Shown: in pieces, positions 20,976 to 28,730 of the stretch
How positions within the stretch are numbered: position 1 is the first letter of the stretch
Layout of the letters: every line of letters starts with the position of its first letter
Assembly (NCBI GenBank): GCA_023252275.1
Contig: JAHHGO010000003.1
Location: 1-38,495 of the forward strand
Source: Alphaproteobacteria bacterium
Lineage (GTDB): Bacteria > Pseudomonadota > Alphaproteobacteria > UBA11222
DNA length: 38,495 nt
Direction: 5' to 3'
Made by a program: the position numbers and the translations under genes
Notes under the pieces: model-generated
The model's database searches: none
What the model was told of the DNA's origin: nothing
What the model saw: only the letters and a program-made list of their open reading frames with translations

Positions 20976-21470
20976 CTAATCGGCGGCGGACGCCAGTTGC
21001 GGGGCATCAGAATTAGTGGACATACCCTCCAATGCCGGAATGGCCCCGCTCGTGCCCAGCACGCGTTTCTGTACGACATCGTCCAGGGTGACCGAGCTGA
21101 GATAGATATGAATCTGCCGGCCGAGTTCTTCCCACAAATCATGCGTCATGCAGCGGCTATTATGTTTGGCGCATCCCATCGACGAGCCGGTCTGGCAGCG
21201 GGTCGTGCGGATGGGTTCATCCACCGCCAGTATAATGTCCGCAATGCGGATCTGATCTTTCGGATTGGCTAGCCGGTAGCCGCCGCCGGGGCCACGCACG
21301 CTGCGGACAATGCCGCCGCGCCGCAATTTGGCGAATAATTGCTCCAGATAGGATAGGGATATGTCCTGACGCGCCGCAATATCGGCCAGGGTCACTGGCT
21401 TGTCCACGCCTTCGCCCGCGAGGTCCACCATCGCCATCACCGCATAACGCCCGCGTGTGCTTAGTCTCAC
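20976..21470 (-). CDS. iscR: Rrf2 family Fe-S regulator, IscR-like
   Basis: MRLSTRGRYAVMAMVDLA...; SLSYLEQLFAKLRRGGIVRSVRGPGGGYRLA wHTH; three Cys plus His (C-x7-C-x6-C-MTHDLWEEL). Confidence 0.9.
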   Translation of the reverse strand: MRLSTRGRYAVMAMVDLAGEGVDKPVTLADIAARQDISLSYLEQLFAKLRRGGIVRSVRGPGGGYRLANPKDQIRIADIILAVDEPIRTTRCQTGSSMGCAKHNSRCMTHDLWEELGRQIHIYLSSVTLDDVVQKRVLGTSGAIPALEGMSTNSDAPQLASAAD

Positions 21471-21589
21471 TGGATTAGTCCTTTGTATAGATATGGTATT
21501 CCAGAGCAGATTTTACTGCCATTTTCAGGGCCGCTTATGATATGACCGCGCTCTGCTTCCACACCGGCTTGCCGCAGATCGCCATCTGG

Positions 21590-21621
21590 AATGTAAACAA
21601 CCTACTAAATATGTCAAGTAT
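21590..21621 (-). promoter_or_regulatory. Candidate sigma70-like promoter overlapped by an IscR type-1-like operator upstream of iscR-suf
   Basis: Minus strand ATACTTGACATATTTAGTAGGTTGT (21621-21597) matches about 20 of 25 positions of the E. coli IscR type-1 consensus as I recall it (ATASYYGACTRWWWYAGTCRRSTAT). It contains a -35-like TTGACA, with TACATT 16 nt downstream. Confidence 0.55.
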
Positions 21622-21724
21622 TTCCAGTAAATCGTAGCCAAGCTGTTGATTTAGAAAAAATAATTCTCATTTTAAACACAATCTAAATAGTCTGATACAG
21701 ACTTAAGGAAAGGAATCGAGAAAG

Positions 21725-22387
21725 ATGTCTGAAATCTTTTTCAATGGCCCGGCGGGCCGTATAGAGGGTCGCTATTATCCCGCGAACCGGGCCAATGCCC
21801 CGATTGCGCTGATCCTGCATCCGCATCCGCTCTATGGCGGATCGATGCAGAACAAGGTCGTGCATCAGGTGGGACAGATTTTCCAGAAGCATGAGTTTTC
21901 GGTTCTGCGCTTCAACTTTCGCGGCGTCGGGCGCAGCGTGGGCGAATATGATCATGGCCAGGGCGAACTGTCGGATGCCGCATCGGCGCTGGACTGGCTG
22001 CAACAGCTTAATGGAAATGCGCCGCAATGCTGGATTGCGGGCTTTTCTTTTGGCGCCTGGATCGCCATGCAATTGTTAATGCGCCGTCCGGAAATATCCG
22101 GCTTTATCGGTATTGCGCCGCCGGCCAATAATTATGATTTCGCCTTTCTGGCTCCTTGCCCGGTGTCGGGGGCCATTATTCATGGCACCGCCGATCAGGT
22201 CGTGCCGATTGAATCGGTCGATAAGCTTGTTAACAAGCTCTCGTCGCAGAAGAATATTGTCGTGGATTATATGAAGATCAAAGGCGCCAATCATTTTTTT
22301 GAGACGCATATTCCGGATCTGAGCAAGCAGGTGAGCGATTATCTGACCCGCCAGGTCGCCGTGATCGACGCCAAACAGACGGTCTGA
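21725..22387 (+). CDS. Alpha/beta hydrolase
   Basis: LILHPHPLYGGSMQNKVVHQ, VLRFNFRGVGRSVGEYDHGQGE, and nucleophile elbow GFSFGAW. Confidence 0.92.
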   Translation: MSEIFFNGPAGRIEGRYYPANRANAPIALILHPHPLYGGSMQNKVVHQVGQIFQKHEFSVLRFNFRGVGRSVGEYDHGQGELSDAASALDWLQQLNGNAPQCWIAGFSFGAWIAMQLLMRRPEISGFIGIAPPANNYDFAFLAPCPVSGAIIHGTADQVVPIESVDKLVNKLSSQKNIVVDYMKIKGANHFFETHIPDLSKQVSDYLTRQVAVIDAKQTV

Positions 22388-22391
22388 TCAA

Positions 22392-23528
22392 TCAGGGCTT
22401 GCGCGCAAGCACGCCGCCCGGCAGAGGGCGCGGCGCGCCGGTGGTTGAGGGCAGGCTGATCGGCAGGCCGCGCAGATGGCGCACAGCCAGATAGGCAAAG
22501 GCTTCCGCTTCCAGCGCATCGCCGCGCCAGCCGGCTTCTTCGGCGGCATGCACGGGAACGCCCAGTTCCCGGCGCAGCATTTCCATCAAGGTCCTGTTAT
22601 GCCGCCCGCCGCCACAGACGATCCAGCGCACTGGCGGTGCGGGCAAATGCCGGACTGACGCCGCCACCGACGCCGCCGTAAAGGCGGCAAGCGTCGCCGC
22701 CCCGTCTTCTGCGGAAAGCTCGGCAACATGGGACAGATCAAAGGCCAGCCGGTCGAGGCTTTTGGGCGGCGGCGCCTGAATTAGCGGTGAGGCCATCAAA
22801 GCGGCAAGCGCGGGAGCATTGACCATTCCACGCCCGCCCAATAGGCCATCACGGTCCATCGGTATTCCGGTTTTGCGCGCGCACCAGTCATCAATCAGCC
22901 CATTACCGGGGCCAGTGTCAAATGCCACTATACCGCTGCCCAGCGGATCGAGGCTGAGATCCAGCCAGCTTACATTGGCGATGCCGCCAATATTAAGCAC
23001 CGCCAGCGGCCCGCCGCGTCCGGTTTCGTCAAAATCAAGATCGCGCGCCAGCCCCTGATGATAAAGCGGCACAAGCGGCGCGCCCTGGCCGCCCTCAGCG
23101 ACATCGGCGCTGCGAAAATCATAGACCACATCTATGTCCAGACTGCGAGCCAGCCTGCCGCCATCCCCGATTTGCAGGGTGAGGCGCTGTTCGGGGCGAT
23201 GCAACAGGGTTTGACCATGAAAGCCGATCACGGCAACCTCATCAGGCTCGATCTCGGCCTCACTCAGTAACGCCAGAACGATCTGCCGGTGCAGCGCGGT
23301 CAGATCCTGCGACAGCGCGATGATTTGCGGGTCCTGCCGCGCCGCCGCGCCCAGTTTGGCCGCCAGCGTCATGGCGTCGCGCAGATTGGCGCGCATCTCA
23401 TCCTCATAAGACTGGGTAGCCCAGGGGCCAAAGGCCTCGATGCGTTCCCCATCGGTGCGGATCAGGGCGGCGTCAATGCCGTCCAGCGAGGTTCCGCTCA
23501 TCAGGCCAAGCGCTATAACTGGCTCCAT
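22392..23528 (-). CDS. anmK: Anhydro-N-acetylmuramic acid kinase
   Basis: GLMSGTSLDGIDAALI, GFHGQTLLHRP, VLNIGGIANVSWL, FDTGPGNGLIDDW, VCGGGRHNRTLM. Confidence 0.96.
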   Translation of the reverse strand: MEPVIALGLMSGTSLDGIDAALIRTDGERIEAFGPWATQSYEDEMRANLRDAMTLAAKLGAAARQDPQIIALSQDLTALHRQIVLALLSEAEIEPDEVAVIGFHGQTLLHRPEQRLTLQIGDGGRLARSLDIDVVYDFRSADVAEGGQGAPLVPLYHQGLARDLDFDETGRGGPLAVLNIGGIANVSWLDLSLDPLGSGIVAFDTGPGNGLIDDWCARKTGIPMDRDGLLGGRGMVNAPALAALMASPLIQAPPPKSLDRLAFDLSHVAELSAEDGAATLAAFTAASVAASVRHLPAPPVRWIVCGGGRHNRTLMEMLRRELGVPVHAAEEAGWRGDALEAEAFAYLAVRHLRGLPISLPSTTGAPRPLPGGVLARKP

Positions 23529-23612
23529 ACGACTTCATCCCACCTTTTCGCTTGCCCGCAAAGCTGATACAGCTTGTCCGCGCTAGACACAATATTAGTT
23601 AACAGAACAGCC

Positions 23613-24866
23613 ATGAAAATGAAGTTAAACTCGCTATTTTTAGAAACTTTTGTTGCCCGCGGTTATCTGCATCAGTGCAGCGACCTTGAGGGGCTGGATG
23701 CGCTGGCCGCCCGCCAGCCGATTACGGCCTATGTCGGCTATGACTGCACCGCGCCCAGCCTGCATGTCGGGCATCTGATCTCGATCATGATGCTGCGCCT
23801 TTTGCAGCAAACCGGCCACAAACCCATTGTATTGATTGGCGGCGGCACAACGCGTGTTGGTGATCCAACCGGCAAGGATGAATCGCGCCCGCTTCTGACC
23901 GATGATCAGATCGCCGCCAATATATCGAGCATCAGAAATGTGTTCGGTAAATTTCTGATCTTTGGCGACGGGCCGACCGATGCGATTATGGTCAATAATG
24001 CGGACTGGCTGGACAGGCTGAACTATATCGGATTTTTGCGTGATTTCGGCACGCATTTCACGATCAACCGTATGCTGACAATGGACAGCGTCAAATTGCG
24101 TCTGGAACGCGAACAGCCGCTGACCTTCCTTGAATTCAATTACATGCTGTTGCAGGCCTATGATTTTCTCGAACTCAACCGCAAATATGGCTGCCATTTG
24201 CAGATGGGCGGTTCGGACCAGTGGGGCAACATCGTCAATGGCGTTGAGCTGGGCCGGCGCGCCGATGCGGCGGCATTATATGGCCTGACAACGCCGCTGC
24301 TGACGCTGGCCTCCGGGAAAAAAATGGGCAAATCGGAAAGCGGCGCGGTGTGGCTGAATGGCGATATGCTTGGCCCCTACGAATATTGGCAATATTGGCG
24401 CAATGTGGAGGATGCCGATGTCGGGCGTTTTCTGCGCCTGTTCACCGAACTGCCGCTGGATGAAATTGCGCGTCTGGAAAAATTACAGGGCCAGGAACTG
24501 AACGAGGCCAAAAAAATACTGGCCACCCAGGCGACGGCCATGGCGCATGGCGCGGAGCAGGCGCAACAGGCGGCGGAAACCGCGCGCAAAACCTTTGAAG
24601 AGGGCGCGTTAAGCGATGGGCTGCCGGAATTGGTAATTGCGCAAAATGAATTTTCATCCGGCCTTGCGGTTTCGGAACTGCTGCGCCGTTCCGGCCTCTG
24701 CGCCAGCGGCGGCGAGGCCAGAAGGCTGATCAAAAACCGGGGTGTACGGATTAATGATCGACTGGTTGAGAACGAGCTTGCCGCGCTTAACCCCGCGGAT
24801 TTTTCCAATGGCGCCATCAAGCTCAGCGCCGGGCGGAAAAAACATGTTCTGGTGCGGGCGGGATAG
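23613..24866 (+). CDS. tyrS: Tyrosyl-tRNA synthetase
   Basis: Class I signature PSLHVGHL, ...[25 protein letters not shown], and a C-terminal S4 domain. The ORF track starts at 23574; the ATG at 23613 ([19 protein letters not shown]) looks like the better start. Confidence 0.96.
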   Translation: MKMKLNSLFLETFVARGYLHQCSDLEGLDALAARQPITAYVGYDCTAPSLHVGHLISIMMLRLLQQTGHKPIVLIGGGTTRVGDPTGKDESRPLLTDDQIAANISSIRNVFGKFLIFGDGPTDAIMVNNADWLDRLNYIGFLRDFGTHFTINRMLTMDSVKLRLEREQPLTFLEFNYMLLQAYDFLELNRKYGCHLQMGGSDQWGNIVNGVELGRRADAAALYGLTTPLLTLASGKKMGKSESGAVWLNGDMLGPYEYWQYWRNVEDADVGRFLRLFTELPLDEIARLEKLQGQELNEAKKILATQATAMAHGAEQAQQAAETARKTFEEGALSDGLPELVIAQNEFSSGLAVSELLRRSGLCASGGEARRLIKNRGVRINDRLVENELAALNPADFSNGAIKLSAGRKKHVLVRAG

Positions 24867-24880
24867 ACGGCGTCTATCCC
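24860..24880. repeat. Palindrome spanning both stop codons of the convergent tyrS and flavin reductase genes
   Basis: GGGATAGAC-GGC-GTCTATCCC (24860-24880). Contains the tyrS TAG (24864-24866) and the TAG of the opposite gene (CTA, 24874-24876). Confidence 0.7.
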
Positions 24881-25374
24881 CCGTAAAACACTTTTTCGCC
24901 CAGATCCTTCATCCATAATATCGCGTCATCGGCCCTGGCCTCGGGCTGTTTGGCGACATTGGCGTCGGTCACCTGGCCCACGAAGATGTGGTGATCGCCA
25001 AGATCGACAATGCGGCTGACTTTGCATTCCACACTGGCAATGGCGTTGCCCAGAATGGGTGAGCCATTGCGCCCGGCGCTGAACGGCTCGCCGCTGATCT
25101 TGCTGCCGTCAAGCTGCGCCGGTTTGAAAAAGGTGAATCCCACCGGGGCTTGCCCCTTGCCAAGCATGTTAAGAGCAAAACACTGGGTCTTTTTGATCAG
25201 CGCATAGGCCCCGCTATCCGTCTTGATAGCGACGGCGATCAGGGGCGGTTCAAACGAGGTTTGCGTCACCCAGTTAACGGTGGCGGCGGCAACCTCATCG
25301 CCCGAACGGGCAGTCAGTATATAAATTCCGTAGGGGATCATTCGCAGGGCAGTCTTTTTTGCCGCATCATCCAT
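24874..25374 (-). CDS. Flavin reductase domain (FMN-binding) family protein
   Basis: PYGIYILTARSGDEVAAATVNWVTQTSFEPPLIAVAIKTDS...; typical flavin reductase-like fold sequence. Confidence 0.9.
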   Translation of the reverse strand: MDDAAKKTALRMIPYGIYILTARSGDEVAAATVNWVTQTSFEPPLIAVAIKTDSGAYALIKKTQCFALNMLGKGQAPVGFTFFKPAQLDGSKISGEPFSAGRNGSPILGNAIASVECKVSRIVDLGDHHIFVGQVTDANVAKQPEARADDAILWMKDLGEKVFYGG

Positions 25375-25441
25375 GGTCAGGCTCCTTATCTATTTTGAGG
25401 AGCAAGATTTCCGCAATCCGGCCGAGGAATCAAGCGGCATT

Positions 25442-28400
25442 TTATTCCGAAGGCGTTGAGCCGGGCTGCGCGGGCGCGGCATTTTCTTCACCCGGCGCGG
25501 CAACGTCCCCCAGATTGAAAATTTTCCGCAGGAAGCCGGGCGTGAGCGCAGACAGCGGGTTGACGAAAACATCCGGATTGTCACTCGATCCGGTAACGCT
25601 GTAATTGATGGCGAACACGCCTTCATTTTTGCCGCCGAGCAGAATTTTGCCAAGGATCGGCACCTTGCCAAACACCGTATTCAGCGTATAAGCGGGTATC
25701 ACCGTGCCGTTCATATTGACGGTTCCATCTTTTTCGTTTTTTGTGCCATGCAGGGTCAGGCCAAGCTCGGAGCCCGAACCATAGGCTTCGGACAGGCTCA
25801 CAACGCCATTTTGCATTTTATAGGGTACGAAAATGCGGTCAAAGGTCAGACCGCTGCCTGTCAATATGTCGCGAATGCCGGTGAGAGAGGCGATGGTCAG
25901 AATGCGCGTCAGCACAGGCGTATTGACGACCTGCATGTTCCGTACACGAATTTGACCCTGTAGCGGCGCATCCGTGCCCGGGTCACGCGGTTGCGTGTCA
26001 AGAAATTCTCCCTTCATATCCAGATCGCCATTAACGCCACTGTCAAACAGGGCTAGGCCATATAATATTCTGCCGGCATCCTGTGAAAGCAGTGAAAATG
26101 TTCTGTTGCCGCTCTCACTGGGCTGCAAGCGCAGGGTCACCTTTTTTTCAGCGCCATAATTGCCATCGACGGCCAGCTTGATGAAATCCTTGCCATCATA
26201 ATTTCCGATCGCGGTCACATCGCGCAGAATATTTCCCTCGCGTAACAGAACCTCTCCCATACGGGCCTCCAGCGTATAGGCAAGGCCTTTTTCGTCCGGG
26301 TCCTGAATTTCGCCGGATTTGTGCAATTCAGAGATGGAAAGAGACAGATCGGCGCGGGCGCCTTTTGCCGTGATGGCATACACGCCCTGTTTGTTCCGCC
26401 GAGCCTCGACCGTCAGGTCGTTTGACGCCCCCAGTTTTAACCTGTCCATCCGGACAATGGCTGGCGGCCCCTGAGGTTCGAACACCAGACGTCCAGCCAC
26501 ATCAATCTCCTTGCCCTTAACGGACAGTTTTTCCAGTATGACGCCGCCGCCGCCCGAAGGCATGGCGAAGTCAAAACTGATCTGCGCGGCTATATCCTTT
26601 GGCTTGCGCCAGGACAGCGGCGCGGCGATCAATTCGGCCCCGTTCAGATCGGCAATGACATGGCCGCCGGAAATGTTTTTTCCGCGTCCCCACGCCTCGG
26701 CCTGCAAGCCGGCAGGCCCGGCGATCAACCCGGCGGTTGGAAAGCCAAGCGCCTCGAGCTGCTTTTCATCGGCTTTCATTTTGACGGTGTAATTACTGGA
26801 TGGCGCATCCTTTACATTGAACTGCTCAACCCAGACAATATCCGCATCGGCATTTGCCAGAAGTCCCGTTCCTTTGGCCGTGATGCCTTTTGTATTGACA
26901 TCAACATGAAGGTTGGCCTGCTCCAATGCGACGCCATTCAGCAGATCGGGCATCAGAAAGCCGTTCACATCGGCAGAAATTTCATACTGGATTTCATCCA
27001 TCCGCATGCCGTTTTTGATGGGCAGTTTCATGTTCAGGCGTGTGGCCGCTTCGCCGCCAATGCGGGCCGGATCGATGCCATACCGCGACGGATAGCCCAG
27101 CGGCTTATAGTCGATCAATTCAAGGGTTTTGGTCATGCTGCCGTTCAGCAGCAGCACAATCTGTCCATCTTTGTCAGGCAGATGCGTATTGCCAAGTATG
27201 AATTTTCCATCGCTCAGCCGTAAGCCATCCAGAATGACGCCCTCATCAAGGTTCAGTTCCAGCTTGCGGCCGGTTATCAGGGCGCTGCCGCGCGCCTGGG
27301 AGATGGGCGGCATCGGACGCAGATAATGGCCTGTTACAGCGTTGAACTTTAATTCGACCTTGATGGCTTCATCGCTGAGCGGGCCAGCGGCAAAATCGCC
27401 GCGCGCAATATTCGCCTCGAATTGCGCCGCATCAATCGTGCCTGTATCCATATTTTCCATGAACCAGGCGCGCGAGCCGCGGGCTGCGGGAATTGGCCAC
27501 AGGCGTTTAACGGTTTCGATGCTGGCGTTGCGGATGCGGCCGGACAGATGAATGGCCGGGCTGGCAACGCCATATTCGACCGTTCCCGCAGCGTTGATCT
27601 CCAATGGCCCTTGCTTCAGTAGCGCGCGCTCAAGACGTATCAGGCCATCACTGAAACTATAGGCGCCCAGGATCTCAAGACTGTCTATCTGAACCGGCTC
27701 CGGTATCAGCTCCGGCAGAATAATTTCCCCCGCGCCGGTGCGGACATTGGCGTTTAACCCCAGCAGGGTGCCATCGCGCGCCATTTGGATTCCAAGCTGG
27801 CCGCTTACAGGCAGGTGAAATTTGGCAAGCTCGGCCAGCGCCACCGCTTCGTCAGCAAGGCGGAAAGGTTCCACGCCGCTAAAACTGACATCAATCTGGC
27901 TTTGTTGCGTTGCGCTGTCGAAATTTCCACCTAGCGACAGATCCCAGCGCTGTTCGTCAATTTTCAGGCCGATGCCGGCCTGTCCGGTAATTCCCTGCGC
28001 GGAACGCGAGAACGAAAAATTGGCCTTACTGGCCTGCCATACGGTTTCAAGCCGCAGATCGCGATAATATAATTCGACATTATCGATCGCCAGATGTTCC
28101 AGCGCCCCCATATTGCCGCTAAGGCCGGGCGGCTCCAGCAGTGCGGCAAAGGCGCGCGACAATAAACCCGATATGTCGGGCGGATTCATTTGTTTGAGAT
28201 TATCCGGCGCCGCGCCAGCGCCAAGCCGGAAAGAACCATCCAGCAGACGCACAATGGTCATGGAGGCGCCATTCAATTCCACCGATTTGGGGGCGATGCG
28301 CCCCAATAACAGGCCGCGCGCGCTAAGCCCAAGGTCAAGCCGCTGCGCCTGGGCCACAAGATTGCCGGAGGTTTCTTTTATCCGCGCGCCGGTGATGGTG

Positions 28401-28627
28401 ATTGCAAGAGAGGGCTGCAAATCGCTCCAGTCAATGACCGGCTCGTCAAATTCCCATTTGTAACCGGGGGTGACTTCGTCGAGCATCTCCCGCAGATAGT
28501 CGCCGGCAAAGGACAGGCTGACGGGACCGCTGGCGAGACGCCATAGCGCCAGCGCGGCAAGCAGCGTAACCACCGTCAGCGCGGCTCCAAGGCCGCGCAT
28601 AAGTATCTTGGTTGAACGAATAATCAC
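25442..28627 (-). CDS. YhdP/AsmA-like large membrane-anchored protein (DUF3971/AsmA-like C-terminal)
   Basis: 1061 aa, N-terminal TM (GLGAALTVVTLLAALALWRLASG); C-terminal LTIASLTGIRDILTGSGLTFDRIFVPYKMQNGVVSLSEAYGSGSELGLTLHGT, typical of AsmA/YhdP-like proteins. Confidence 0.85.
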   Translation of the reverse strand: MIIRSTKILMRGLGAALTVVTLLAALALWRLASGPVSLSFAGDYLREMLDEVTPGYKWEFDEPVIDWSDLQPSLAITITGARIKETSGNLVAQAQRLDLGLSARGLLLGRIAPKSVELNGASMTIVRLLDGSFRLGAGAAPDNLKQMNPPDISGLLSRAFAALLEPPGLSGNMGALEHLAIDNVELYYRDLRLETVWQASKANFSFSRSAQGITGQAGIGLKIDEQRWDLSLGGNFDSATQQSQIDVSFSGVEPFRLADEAVALAELAKFHLPVSGQLGIQMARDGTLLGLNANVRTGAGEIILPELIPEPVQIDSLEILGAYSFSDGLIRLERALLKQGPLEINAAGTVEYGVASPAIHLSGRIRNASIETVKRLWPIPAARGSRAWFMENMDTGTIDAAQFEANIARGDFAAGPLSDEAIKVELKFNAVTGHYLRPMPPISQARGSALITGRKLELNLDEGVILDGLRLSDGKFILGNTHLPDKDGQIVLLLNGSMTKTLELIDYKPLGYPSRYGIDPARIGGEAATRLNMKLPIKNGMRMDEIQYEISADVNGFLMPDLLNGVALEQANLHVDVNTKGITAKGTGLLANADADIVWVEQFNVKDAPSSNYTVKMKADEKQLEALGFPTAGLIAGPAGLQAEAWGRGKNISGGHVIADLNGAELIAAPLSWRKPKDIAAQISFDFAMPSGGGGVILEKLSVKGKEIDVAGRLVFEPQGPPAIVRMDRLKLGASNDLTVEARRNKQGVYAITAKGARADLSLSISELHKSGEIQDPDEKGLAYTLEARMGEVLLREGNILRDVTAIGNYDGKDFIKLAVDGNYGAEKKVTLRLQPSESGNRTFSLLSQDAGRILYGLALFDSGVNGDLDMKGEFLDTQPRDPGTDAPLQGQIRVRNMQVVNTPVLTRILTIASLTGIRDILTGSGLTFDRIFVPYKMQNGVVSLSEAYGSGSELGLTLHGTKNEKDGTVNMNGTVIPAYTLNTVFGKVPILGKILLGGKNEGVFAINYSVTGSSDNPDVFVNPLSALTPGFLRKIFNLGDVAAPGEENAAPAQPGSTPSE

Positions 28628-28730
28628 AGACGGGTTTCAGTATTGCCGTATTCTCATTCTCACACCACCCTATATACTGGCGCTATCCGGGTCAGGAATC
28701 GTGACCGGCTTATATTCAGGCGGCTGTTGA

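Noticed and set aside
28687-28708. CCGGGTCA-GGAATC-GTGACCGG imperfect dyad between the YhdP-like gene and glnE
   Set aside because: It needs a bulged base and is short; not distinguishable from chance without comparative data.
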